Source of the DNA: CAYLHB01 sp041908795
GTDB lineage: Bacteria > Patescibacteriota > Minisyncoccia > Phycocordibacterales > UBA12088
DNA length: 29,400 nucleotides
NCBI GenBank assembly: GCA_041908795.1
Contig: JAYRER010000028.1
Coordinates: 1-29,400, forward strand
Direction: 5' to 3'
The position numbers were made by a program, and so were the translations under genes. Shown here piece by piece: positions 15,756 through 23,259 of this stretch. Numbering within the stretch: the first letter of the stretch is position 1; each line of letters starts with the position of its first letter. Under the pieces are notes generated by a model. The model did no database searches. It saw nothing but the letters and a program-made list of their open reading frames with translations, and had not been told where the DNA came from.

Positions 15756-16271
15756 TTATGAACTACAAGTTTGTGAACGTGCAAACGCGAAGCCACAACC
15801 ATCCGGCAATCTACTGAATCGTCCGGTCCTGTACATAGCAAGCTTGGGATTGTTCTTGAAGTCCGCGGTGAGCACTTTGCTCCCATCGTCAGAATGCATC
15901 GCGAGGATCGCACGCAACTTGTTCCTTCCGAGTACTTCTGCATTGAAGCAACAGAGCATAAGGCACGCACACTCGGCGTTTAGTAAGGTTAAGGTACGCT
16001 CTGAAGCCCTCTCAAACACCTTCACAAATGACGCAGTGTGCTCGTCAAACGCCGATGCCATCAGAACAACGACTTCTGTCCGAACGCCATTACTCACCTT
16101 GAAATTCGGTGAATAGAGAAACGCTTTTGCGTCGTGACAAATTTTTAAGTGGCGTCTTGAAAGGCGAAGACTCCACTCCCCACCTTTCATACCGTCACTC
16201 ACGAGCTGGAAACAGATGGCACCATTTTCCTCTCTCAAAGAGGGTGTAGTAAGTTTATGTAGTCTGGTCAA
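15756..16271 (-). CDS. Unrecognised protein, 171 residues
   Basis: I do not recognise the family. The frame starts at a TTG with GGGAG about 8 nt upstream, one of the few plausible Shine-Dalgarno sequences in the window, and a strong terminator follows 30 bp after the stop. The protein is soluble-looking, with basic segments (LSRRHLKICHDAKAF) and a Cys-rich helix (NAECACLMLCCFNAEVLG). A C-terminal stretch (YRTGRFSRLPDGCGFAFA) completes it. The Cys content is unusual for its neighbours and may bind metal, but no known motif is formed. Having its own terminator supports it as a real gene. Confidence 0.5.
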   Translation of the reverse strand: MTRLHKLTTPSLREENGAICFQLVSDGMKGGEWSLRLSRRHLKICHDAKAFLYSPNFKVSNGVRTEVVVLMASAFDEHTASFVKVFERASERTLTLLNAECACLMLCCFNAEVLGRNKLRAILAMHSDDGSKVLTADFKNNPKLAMYRTGRFSRLPDGCGFAFARSQTCSS

Positions 16272-16493
16272 GTCGAATCTCCCTGAACTAGTGTGCTCCT
16301 CGAATCCGAGGAAGAACCAAACTCAATCGCGCATCGTAACAAAGAACAATAGTTACCCATATAATATTTACATACAATGAATGTCAACATACACATACCT
16401 TATAAGGTACATTGGGTACCCATGTGTGGTATATGCATACTCATGCCAGTATAGAAAAGAATCTATAATGATAGCAAATGAACGTACCGCAAC

Positions 16494-16517
16494 GCCCCGT
16501 CGCAAGTGCAACGGGGC
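16494..16517 (-). terminator. GC-rich hairpin after hypothetical gene
   Basis: GCCCCGT/ACGGGGC form a 7-bp stem around a 10-base loop, 7 bp past the stop of the minus-strand gene 16525-16869. There is no proper T-run, so termination is uncertain. Confidence 0.4.
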
Positions 16518-16524
16518 CTTTGGC

Positions 16525-16869
16525 TTACTCTCTTATTCTGAACATCTGCTCGATCGAGGCCAGCACATCCTCGATGCTTTCGCCGTCGATGATGTAGTTC
16601 CGATCATTGGAGTCATTGTCAGCCTTGTTCAGCATCAGGTGCAACTGGCGCACGCCGCGCATCTGATTTTCGTCGGAGGGGTCGACCACCAGTTCGGTCG
16701 GCTCATGTGCCCCGTGTATCAGAATGTAGTACTTGATACATCCGTCGGCCAGCACTTCCGTCTCGACGGTGCCCGCATATGCTTTTTGCGGGTGCATGCT
16801 GTAGTGGCGTCGTTCTGCGCTCACAATCATAACCCTTTCAACATTGAATCCTAACCAACGGTATCGCAT
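16525..16869 (-). CDS. Unrecognised small protein, 114 residues
   Basis: No family is recognised. The protein is mixed alpha/beta with an acidic C-terminal helix (GESIEDVLASIEQMFRIRE) and a middle HGAHEPTELVVDPSDENQ segment. An alternative start at 16830 (MIVSAERRHY) has GAAAGG just upstream and would give 101 residues. It sits between the 171-residue protein and the kinase gene, all on the minus strand but well spaced, so they are probably separate transcripts. Confidence 0.5.
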   Translation of the reverse strand: MRYRWLGFNVERVMIVSAERRHYSMHPQKAYAGTVETEVLADGCIKYYILIHGAHEPTELVVDPSDENQMRGVRQLHLMLNKADNDSNDRNYIIDGESIEDVLASIEQMFRIRE

Positions 16870-16970
16870 GAGCCGCTCCGCGTCAACAACTTATTACTAT
16901 GACCCTGTTTTTCAGACCACTTAGTGGACGATTGCTTTCAGTGCAACAGATACATGCCTTTGTACTCAAT

Positions 16971-17438
16971 TCAGCTCCTGAAACTCGTAATATCCACAAT
17001 GCTATCGAAGCCATCTTCTACAACTGGTGGCTGGTCCTTAAGAAAAATGTTCATTTTCTGCATCGTAGACTCAGGTACTACGCGTTCTCTCTGCCGATTG
17101 CGTTGTCCTGCAATTTCAAGTGGCACTGCTGCATATACACCCTGCACTTTAGTTGCTCCATGTTTACGAACGAAACTTATAAAATCTCGACGTTCATGTC
17201 CTTTTACAAACGTGGCATCGAACACTATCGTTTTCCCTTCAGACAAAGCACGGGAAGTTCTTGCGTATGCCTCGTTCCACACTTCACGATTCTTGGATTG
17301 ATCGGCAGCATCCCCAGTCATTTCTTCGCGAATATCATCAGGGCATATATATGTGTATGAATACTCTTTTGCGAAAGGTTTGAGAACGGTTGTTTTACCT
17401 GAGCCAGGAAGTCCAATTCCTAAAATTACTTTTGTCAT
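16971..17438 (-). CDS. P-loop kinase of the AAA_33/polynucleotide-kinase-like type
   Basis: This 155-residue nucleotide-binding protein has Walker A GLPGSGKT (9-16), a CPDDIRE strand-loop after strand 2 and IVFDATF as Walker B. A lid region with QRNRQRERVVPESTMQKM follows, the R-rich pattern of T4 Pnk-like and zeta-toxin-like small kinases. It may phosphorylate a nucleic-acid 5' end, a sugar or a small molecule; the sequence does not decide. No antitoxin gene lies beside it. A near-palindrome overlaps its -10 box and start codon, suggesting tight repression. Confidence 0.78.
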   Translation of the reverse strand: MTKVILGIGLPGSGKTTVLKPFAKEYSYTYICPDDIREEMTGDAADQSKNREVWNEAYARTSRALSEGKTIVFDATFVKGHERRDFISFVRKHGATKVQGVYAAVPLEIAGQRNRQRERVVPESTMQKMNIFLKDQPPVVEDGFDSIVDITSFRS

Positions 17439-17458
17439 TAGCCATAATCATAGCTAAT
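17437..17458 (-). promoter_or_regulatory. Operator-like near-palindrome over kinase start with -10 box
   Basis: The 22-bp element has arms ATTAGC/GCTAAT and matches itself in 9 of 11 positions. It contains TATGAT (17447-17452), 8 nt before the kinase ATG at 17438. A repressor bound here would block initiation. Confidence 0.5.
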
Positions 17459-17561
17459 AGTGAGGGTGGAATCCAGTTCAATATCCTAGCAGGTGCGTGT
17501 TTAAGACACTTCATGTAAGGGGTTCGAGCCCATTACTGGTTCTTAAAACTTCTTAACCAAA

Positions 17562-17578
17562 ACGGCGATTTTAGCCGT
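17562..17578 (-). terminator. Short hairpin with TTT tail, minus strand
   Basis: ACGGC/GCCGT with a 7-base loop is followed on the minus strand by TTTGG. It is a weak terminator candidate lying to the left of the small RNA locus. Confidence 0.4.
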
Positions 17579-17633
17579 CTCGATAGGTCTCACATGACTG
17601 CTGGCATTGTGGGACGAAGTTAGAACTCTTGTG

Positions 17634-17661
17634 TTGACACCAAATACCAAACAGGTATGAT
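17634..17661 (+). promoter_or_regulatory. Consensus sigma-70 promoter of the small RNA
   Basis: TTGACA (17634-17639) and TATGAT (17656-17661) are separated by 16 bp. It is the best-looking -35/-10 pair in the window, and the predicted start is at about 17668. Confidence 0.75.
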
Positions 17662-17667
17662 ACTTAA

Positions 17668-17766
17668 GTAGTTGCTGGTAAGCCCATGAAAGAGCATCGC
17701 GAGGTGCTGCGGAGGTATCCAGATAACTACACTTAGCTACTGCTCTCACCGAGGGCAGTTTTTTTA
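17668..17766 (+). ncRNA. Candidate structured small RNA, about 99 nt
   Basis: A consensus promoter and an intrinsic terminator frame this stretch. Helix P1 pairs GTAGTT (17668-17673) with AACTAC (17725-17730), beginning at the predicted +1. After a small internal loop, P2 pairs CTGG-TA (17675-17680) with TA-T-CCAG (17716-17722) around one bulged base. P3 is AGCATC/GGTGCT capped by a GCGA (GNRA) tetraloop (17693-17708). The 3' end is the terminator hairpin. A 16-codon frame starting MKEHREVLRR lies inside but has no ribosome-binding site. It does not match any riboswitch or housekeeping RNA I know. It lies outside the left tRNA-Gln edge of the island, so its ownership (chromosome or island) is open. 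Confidence 0.65.
17739..17766 (+). terminator. Intrinsic terminator of the small RNA
   Basis: A 9-bp stem ACTGCTCTC/GAGGGCAGT with loop ACC is followed by a seven-T run. One T-G wobble is in the stem. Confidence 0.85.
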
Positions 17767-17784
17767 TCTATTTACTTAAGAGAT

Positions 17785-17956
17785 TGGCTGTCGGACTTGG
17801 AATCGAACTGCTCGCTCTCGCTGTGCTCACAAAACCCACGGTTTTGTGAAATTCCTTCACGGGGAACGTCCCTGTTCCCCGACCCCCTCCCCGTTCGAGT
17901 CCAAGTCTAGACTCGAACCAAGGTACTCGCCTCCAAAGGGCGATGTCCCACAGACA
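17785..17956 (-). pseudogene. Disrupted tRNA-Gln (anticodon TTG) with ~100-bp insertion
   Basis: Read on the minus strand, 17948-17910 gives the D-arm end, an anticodon arm TCGCC-CTTTGGA-GGCGA (anticodon TTG, Gln) and the 5' T-arm. The remaining 3' half with a genomically encoded CCA (TTCCAAGTCCGACAGCCA) is at 17802-17785. About 100 bp separate them, with GTTCGA at both junctions. The inserted DNA holds a 9-bp hairpin (CACAAAACC/GGTTTTGTG), a 7-bp hairpin (CGGGGAA/TTCCCCG) and an inverted copy of the T-arm. The acceptor 5' strand and D-loop are also gone, so this cannot be a functional tRNA. Confidence 0.75.
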
Positions 17957-17970
17957 AGCGAGTGAGTGAA
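17950..17970. repeat. 21-bp direct repeat, copy 1
   Basis: ACAGACAAGCGAGTGAGTGA plus A occurs here and exactly again at 18046-18066. Copy 1 replaces the 5' end of the broken tRNA-Gln. Confidence 0.9.
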
Positions 17971-18011
17971 ATGAACGTATGCTCGTGAGTACTCTATGCA
18001 AGCGTATGTTC

Positions 18012-18046
18012 ATTTCCGATCAAGCGCAGTCTGTATGATTTCCATA
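18012..18046. repeat. 35-bp island-boundary repeat, left copy
   Basis: This matches 29137-29171 at 31 of 35 positions in the same orientation and lies on the same side of each tRNA-Gln locus. Next to it, GTCTGTATG/CATACAGAC (18029-18051) forms a perfect 9-bp hairpin with loop ATTTC. Confidence 0.8.
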
Positions 18047-18066
18047 CAGACAAGCGAGTGAGTGAA
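18046..18066. repeat. 21-bp direct repeat, copy 2
   Basis: This is an exact match to 17950-17970. It overlaps the right arm of the 9-bp hairpin at 18029-18051. Confidence 0.9.
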
Positions 18067-18484
18067 CTACATGGGTTAATCTTTCCAACTTCCACGCTGC
18101 GCTGGCATGTCTGGTCATGAACCAGGAGTGGTGGCGTGTTGTCGGGGTATTTTGGCGAAATTATGGAATGAGGTTTAACGGCTTTGGGTCCATATTTTGG
18201 ATGTACCATTTTCGGTACATGTATAGAACTAGGCCCCTTTTGAAATAAGGGTTTTATAGAAAAAATGGTGCGAATGGAACGAAAAACAGACTATAGAATG
18301 TTATCCACATAAGGCTACTCATTCCAACAGTTGTCAAAATGCTTGGCTTCCGGCAGCATATAGGTACATCACCGACCATTTATTAATTAAGCGACGAAAG
18401 TTGCACTTGATTAACTATGGTCACGTATCCCTTTTGCGGATCCTCAGATTCGCACCTTAAATTATTAGCTAATGCTCGTTCTGT
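18067..18484. other. Non-coding stretch before the terminase-like gene
   Basis: No convincing gene is visible. It contains a 7-bp hairpin ATGTACC/GGTACAT (18201-18220) and a weak terminator-like CCCTT/AAGGG followed by TTTTAT near 18236-18257. A TATAGAA motif recurs three times between 18222 and 18300. A+T content rises toward the start of the next gene. Confidence 0.5.
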
Positions 18485-19060
18485 ATGAGCCGTTCTTTAA
18501 ACGAGCGGGAGAAGTTTATTGAAATGCTACAAGAGACCCCCTTCTTATCGTATGTATGTAGAAAGATGGGACTAAGCAGAACGACGATATATCGATGGAA
18601 AAAATCTAGTCTCGAGTTCAGTGAAAAACTTGATCGAGCACTTGAGCTCGGAAAAGAAAACATAAACGATATGGCAGAAACGTGCCTTACCCAAAAAGTT
18701 CGGGATGGAGATATGGTTGCTATCAAGTTCTGGCTTCAGCACAACAACTCTAAATATATTCCTGTGCGCACGGTATATGTTGAGCCGCCACATCAGCACG
18801 GAAAGCTTCGTCCGGGTATTCCCTGCAAGTCATGTGGACATACTGAGTATGGTGGATTTGATCCACACAACTCGTTGCCTCCTCAGCCAAAGAAACGAGG
18901 TCAGCTCACAAAAGATATTCTTAAGATGCAACACAAGAAAATGCGTGAGGATGAAGTCTTGCGAGAGTTTGGTCACCGTTCAAGATCACTCGAAAACAAT
19001 CTTGCTGCATGGGACATGCATGATCCCGAACTGAAACCTCCAGAGTCAGAACAAACTTAG
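18485..19060 (+). CDS. Terminase-small-subunit-like HTH protein (orphan)
   Basis: This 191-residue protein has an N-terminal helix-turn-helix (FLSYVCRKMGLSRTTIYRWK, about 19-38). A helical segment follows, ending in GDMVAIKFWLQHNNSKY, a pattern seen in small terminase subunits and related phage-type HTH proteins. The C-terminal half is hydrophilic and includes CKSCGH, possibly half of a zinc knuckle. No large terminase, portal or capsid gene is present, so it is either a phage remnant or a regulator of the island. No ribosome-binding site precedes the ATG. It ends overlapping the opposite-strand membrane-protein stop by 2 bases. Confidence 0.7.
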   Translation: MSRSLNEREKFIEMLQETPFLSYVCRKMGLSRTTIYRWKKSSLEFSEKLDRALELGKENINDMAETCLTQKVRDGDMVAIKFWLQHNNSKYIPVRTVYVEPPHQHGKLRPGIPCKSCGHTEYGGFDPHNSLPPQPKKRGQLTKDILKMQHKKMREDEVLREFGHRSRSLENNLAAWDMHDPELKPPESEQT

Positions 19061-19680
19061 TCTTGTCTGTATAGCAGTCTCACAAATACGATAACGGACG
19101 TGATAATACCTATCGCTCCAATATGGAGAGTGAGGCTCGGCATGATGAGCGTGAGTGCGTAGAGTAATGCTACTAAGACAGCAAAGATACCAATCGCTTC
19201 GAAAGAGACGCCCATCCAGAAGTGGTCTGACTTTTCAGGCTTGTCATGGATACGCTTGGCTTCTAGAACAGACTTGAGCGCAAGGATACGCACACGATCC
19301 TTATGTCCTTTTTGTTCTTCAACTTTTATCATTGCAGCAACTTCATCAAAGCTGGTCTGACCAAGCTCAAACAGAAGTGGTGGAAATAACTTCTTCGCTT
19401 TCCTCTCTCGTTCACTCTTGATGACTGCCCAAGCAGCCAGGGCTATTACCAAGGTAAAGGTAATAACCAATGTTGGTGTAATAATCACTTTAGCGGTTTT
19501 GAACTGATAATGCCTTAGGAGAGATGCAAAAATCTCCCCGCCAGTTGCGATCGAACCTTTCGGCCCGACCCATACCCGTTTCCAGATATGACCGCTAAAG
19601 TGACTCCTGACGAGGAGGTTTTTACACTTTAGCGGGATTTTCTGCCATACCTTGGATTTTGAGGTCCAAGGGTTAGGCAA
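19057..19680 (-). CDS. Membrane protein with three transmembrane helices, unrecognised
   Basis: Three hydrophobic helices are visible near residues 69-90, 155-180 and 185-203, with a cytoplasmic-looking coiled, charged middle (KSERERKAKKLFPPLLFELG...). No family is recognised. The first 60 or so codons are basic and non-globular and contain an 11-bp repeat cluster at the DNA level, so the true start may be further in; no good alternative ATG is seen. It sits between the terminase-like gene and the restriction operon. Confidence 0.55.
   Translation of the reverse strand: MPNPWTSKSKVWQKIPLKCKNLLVRSHFSGHIWKRVWVGPKGSIATGGEIFASLLRHYQFKTAKVIITPTLVITFTLVIALAAWAVIKSERERKAKKLFPPLLFELGQTSFDEVAAMIKVEEQKGHKDRVRILALKSVLEAKRIHDKPEKSDHFWMGVSFEAIGIFAVLVALLYALTLIMPSLTLHIGAIGIITSVIVFVRLLYRQD
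19486..19635. repeat. Three copies of CACTTTAGCGG, two forming a long stem-loop
   Basis: The 11-mer CACTTTAGCGG occurs at 19486-19496 and 19625-19635 on plus and at 19592-19602 on minus. The last two form an 11-bp inverted repeat around a 22-base loop, in which CTCCT-GACG-AGGAG makes an inner hairpin. Copies 1 and 2 share 13 bp (TCACTTTAGCGGT). Confidence 0.85.
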
Positions 19681-19774
19681 CCATATTCAATTGTGGTCCA
19701 ATGATAGCAAAATTTGCTACCGTTTTAAAGCTTAGCTTAGCTTCTGGTTAATGTGTAGTCGGGGTTATCAACTC

Positions 19775-20344
19775 CTAATGGAATCGAAGCCCGCTTCCTT
19801 TCAGCTCTTCTTTGATATCTAAGTAATCTGGCATAGTCTTTGCTACGAGATTCCAAAACTTTTGTGAGTGATTGAACTGCCCGAGATGGCATAGCTCATG
19901 AACCACGATGTATTCAGCCAACTTTTCAGGGAGCAACGCGATCTTGTAGTTGAAGTTCAGGTTCCCTTTCTTCGAACAGCTACCCCATCGAGTCTTCTGG
20001 TTCTTGATGTTTACCTTGTTGAACTTAAACTTGTAGATTTTGTTGAACTTGGCGATTTTCTTCTCCGCTAGAATCTGTGCGGCTTCTCTGTGTTTGAGAT
20101 ATTCTGCCTTTGTATTCTTTACCTTAAACGAATTAGCGAACCCACTAAAGTAATCAATCTTATCAATCACCCACTGTGATTTCTGGATGATGTATTTTTC
20201 AACAACTGTGAGCTCCAAATGCTTTGGTGCAGTGACGACAAAGGCACCATCACAGTACACGGCAAGGCGGAGTCTTTTTGCTCGTCTACTCACTTTGAGG
20301 GTATATGGAACTTTTCGTCTATGAAGTTCAATATGCTTTTTCAT
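19775..20344 (-). CDS. YgjP-like M48-type metallopeptidase (DUF45)
   Basis: This 189-residue protein has the YgjP layout: an N-terminal beta region, the KTRWGSCSKKGNLNFN signature (118-133), then the zinc site HELCH (H149, E150, H153) and distal NHS with H159. It is presumably a zinc-dependent protease; the substrate is unknown. YgjP/DUF45 genes are known neighbours of hsdR in type I restriction loci. Here it follows HsdR by 2 bp, so it is the last gene of the four-gene operon and is likely co-translated. Confidence 0.9.
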   Translation of the reverse strand: MKKHIELHRRKVPYTLKVSRRAKRLRLAVYCDGAFVVTAPKHLELTVVEKYIIQKSQWVIDKIDYFSGFANSFKVKNTKAEYLKHREAAQILAEKKIAKFNKIYKFKFNKVNIKNQKTRWGSCSKKGNLNFNYKIALLPEKLAEYIVVHELCHLGQFNHSQKFWNLVAKTMPDYLDIKEELKGSGLRFH

Positions 20345-20346
20345 GG

Positions 20347-23259
20347 CTAGAACTTCTTAATGATCACGTCGATGAGTCGGTTCAGATACTTGTGGAAGTC
20401 TGAGATTTGAATCTTGCCTTTATAGTCTTTGAGGATAAGTTCCTGCAAAGTACGCTTCGCCTCCTTGATGAACTCCTCTCGCTTTGATGAGTTCTGCCAA
20501 CCCTCGTCGAGTACATCCTCCAGTCGCCCCGCCATCTCCTTGATGAACTCTCTGATCACTTCTTTGTCTGACTGATTCACAAACTCTTCTGAGATCACAT
20601 AGAGCCCGTACTCGTGGAGCGTGTATCCGAGTTCCTTTGCTTCCTCGGTCTTGGTCTTTATGTCATTCAGGAGTTCGTAATATCTCTTGATCCTCTCAGC
20701 AAGATCAATCTGGTGCTTCTCGAACTCCTGCCTAATAGCAATGAGTCGCTCCCCAAATCCCTTGAACGATGGGTGCGTATCGATGTTTATCGATATCTCT
20801 CGCTTCAGCATCTTCTCAAGGTTTAGTGCCTTCTCTTCGTCTGGAAGCTTGTCGAGCTTATTGAGCGTTGCAAGATCGTGCACTGAAAGCTCGCGGAAGT
20901 TCTTGGTAATACCTTCATAGTCAATCTTGTCCTGAATGAGACTCTTTATTTTCTCTCCATACTCAGCGAGAGAGAACGCATCAATACCTTCTGGTTGGAA
21001 CTCCTTGCTGAATGCGAGATAGAAACTCGTTACCCACTCAAACTTTCGTAGGTAGCTGATGAGGAATGGGTCTGGAGAAAGAATTTCAAACAACATCTTC
21101 AAGCGACCATACTTATCCTTGAAGAACTGCTGCTTAGTTTGATTGTCGATAAAGATCTTGAGGCAGCGGCGAAGATTCTCGATAGATGGATCTTCGATGT
21201 TTACTCCCTCAAAGAGACTCATCACTTCATCAAGCACCTTAACGAAATCTTCCTTGAGTTTATCGATGTTGATCATTGCACTATCAACCACGCTCTCGTC
21301 AAAGTTGAGCGCATCATAAAGATTCTTAGTTACTCCGTAGTAGTCGATAATCTTTCCGCACCCCTTGTTCGGGTAGACTCGGTTCGTTCGGGCAATGGCC
21401 TGAAGGAGGTTGTGGTCCCGTAGTGGCTTGTCGAGATACATGACTTGCTCAACTGGTGCATCAAAGCCAGTAAGGAGCATGTCACAGACGAGCAAGAACT
21501 TGAGCGGATGGTTAGGGTCTTTAAACTGCTCAATTATCTTCTCCCGCTTCTGTTTGTTGGTGTTGTATTTCTTTAGATCATCACTATCGCTATTTGGATC
21601 AGCGGGAGAATACACGACCTCAGACCACTCAGATGGTACAAGTTTATCGAGCAGGTCTTTGTACTTCGCAGTCGCCTCTCGGTCATAACACACGATCTGA
21701 GCCTTGAAGCCATTTGGAAGAACATAGAGTTTGTAGTGTTCAACGATATCCTGCGCGATTGCCTCCATCCGCTTCTCGAGCTTCACGAGGGCCTCTTTCT
21801 TGCCGTATCGCTTGGTAAGAAGTTCTTTTTGAGCAGTATTGAGTTCTCCCGTAAGTTCATTGAACTTCGCATCCACAGAAGCTTCATCAATGAAGAACTT
21901 TGAGAGCCGAGCTTCGTAGGTAACAGGCAGCGTCGCGCCGTCTTCGATGGCTTGTTGGATTGAGTAGTAGTCTAGGTACCGCTCACCATCCTCTCCAAAG
22001 TTTCGGTGGGTATTTAGTGTGAGCTTATCGATAGGAGTTCCAGTGAAGCCAAAGAAGAACGCATCCTTGAATGCATTACGCATCTTGATAGCTGACACTC
22101 CTTCGTTGTCTCGGTGAGCCTCATCAGAGAGCACAATCACATTGCCGTCGATATTCTCGATGTCATTAAGCTCACTGAACTTCTGGATGGTTGAAATGAA
22201 GATTCCACGATCAGCTCCTTGAATCTTCTTCTCGAGATCTTTTCTTGACTCGACACGGATCAGGTTCTGTCCGCCCCATGCCTCAAACTCTTCATACACC
22301 TGATCATCAAGATCAATACGGTCGATGAGAATAAATACCTTAGGATTTTGTAGCTTTGGATCGTAGCGAAGCTTCCATGCAGTAAAGAACATAGTGAGGG
22401 TTTTTCCTGAACCTTGGGTGTGCCAGATAAGCCCACGTTTTTGCTCACCCCCTTTTACTCGCTCAACAATCTTGTTCGCAGCATAGAACTGCTGGTATCG
22501 AGCAAGTTTCTTAGTAATCCGATCCTTCTTCTTTTCGAAAACAATAAAGTTCTTTAGGACGTCGAGAAGTTGATCCTTTCCGAGAAGGAAGCAAAGAGTT
22601 GAATCGAGTTCTTCTTCAAATCGCTTAGCGCCTGAATGAGGATCCTCCCTCCACGCAATGAAATACTGCTTTGGAGAATAAGTGGCACCATATACCGTCT
22701 TGAGTCCATCAGTTGCGATGTTGAAACAGTTTGGCAAGAACAAACGTGATGCGACTCTCTCGTATCGTTTAATCTGATCAATGGCGTTTTCAAAACTCAC
22801 CGAACTAGATGCGGTTGGACTTTTTGCTTCAATATCGGTAACAGGTAGACCATTAAGGAAAATCATTACGTCAGGACGAATGTTCTCGGTTGTCCCTTCA
22901 AAATAGAACTGATTGGTTACGACGAACCGATTGTTTTCTGGAGTATCAAAATCGACGATCTTGAAGTCACGACTCTTGCCCGTCTCCGGGTCCTTTAGGT
23001 TTATACCTTCGCGCATCGCAATAAGGAACGCCTCATTGGTATCAAGCTTCTTCACCTCACGGACGACACTAAGAGCAACCTCTTCGGTGATGTTGTTTAT
23101 CTTCTGTACAGCCTCCAAGAGATGCGGAGTTATAACGTATTCATTCTCAAACATGCGGAGCTTAGAGAACTCCTCAGCTGGAATATACTCATAACCAAGC
23201 TCATCTCTGATGAACTTTATGACATGGTTTTCTATTGTGTGTTGCTCGTTGAATTTCAT
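20347..23259 (-). CDS. hsdR: Type I restriction endonuclease subunit R
   Basis: This 970-residue ATP-dependent translocase and nuclease has an N-terminal PD-(D/E)XK nuclease with D130 (IRPD) and E144/K146 (DIEAK). Superfamily 2 helicase motifs follow: QGSGKTLTM (Walker A, 282-290), VIVLSDEAHR (DEAH-type), FFGFTGTPI (motif III) and ARTNRVYPNKG (motif VI). A long helical C terminus docks on the methylase complex in this family. I chose the start at 23259 because it overlaps the OLD stop as ATGA; the longer frame to 23283 would overlap by 28 bp. It cuts unmodified DNA only with the HsdM/S fusion. All catalytic motifs look intact. Confidence 0.93.
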   Translation of the reverse strand: MKFNEQHTIENHVIKFIRDELGYEYIPAEEFSKLRMFENEYVITPHLLEAVQKINNITEEVALSVVREVKKLDTNEAFLIAMREGINLKDPETGKSRDFKIVDFDTPENNRFVVTNQFYFEGTTENIRPDVMIFLNGLPVTDIEAKSPTASSSVSFENAIDQIKRYERVASRLFLPNCFNIATDGLKTVYGATYSPKQYFIAWREDPHSGAKRFEEELDSTLCFLLGKDQLLDVLKNFIVFEKKKDRITKKLARYQQFYAANKIVERVKGGEQKRGLIWHTQGSGKTLTMFFTAWKLRYDPKLQNPKVFILIDRIDLDDQVYEEFEAWGGQNLIRVESRKDLEKKIQGADRGIFISTIQKFSELNDIENIDGNVIVLSDEAHRDNEGVSAIKMRNAFKDAFFFGFTGTPIDKLTLNTHRNFGEDGERYLDYYSIQQAIEDGATLPVTYEARLSKFFIDEASVDAKFNELTGELNTAQKELLTKRYGKKEALVKLEKRMEAIAQDIVEHYKLYVLPNGFKAQIVCYDREATAKYKDLLDKLVPSEWSEVVYSPADPNSDSDDLKKYNTNKQKREKIIEQFKDPNHPLKFLLVCDMLLTGFDAPVEQVMYLDKPLRDHNLLQAIARTNRVYPNKGCGKIIDYYGVTKNLYDALNFDESVVDSAMINIDKLKEDFVKVLDEVMSLFEGVNIEDPSIENLRRCLKIFIDNQTKQQFFKDKYGRLKMLFEILSPDPFLISYLRKFEWVTSFYLAFSKEFQPEGIDAFSLAEYGEKIKSLIQDKIDYEGITKNFRELSVHDLATLNKLDKLPDEEKALNLEKMLKREISINIDTHPSFKGFGERLIAIRQEFEKHQIDLAERIKRYYELLNDIKTKTEEAKELGYTLHEYGLYVISEEFVNQSDKEVIREFIKEMAGRLEDVLDEGWQNSSKREEFIKEAKRTLQELILKDYKGKIQISDFHKYLNRLIDVIIKKF

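Noticed and set aside
16464..16517. Plus-strand TATAAT followed by a GC-rich hairpin as a tiny RNA gene
   Set aside because: There is no -35 match and no T-run after the hairpin, and the hairpin is better explained as the end of the opposite gene.
17470..17537. tRNA-Leu-like segment with a TTTAAGA loop and GGGGTTCGAGCCC T-arm-like piece
   Set aside because: The acceptor pairs over only 5 bp, the T-stem has a mismatch and the length is about 67 nt with no long variable arm. It may be a remnant, but a tRNA gene cannot be supported.
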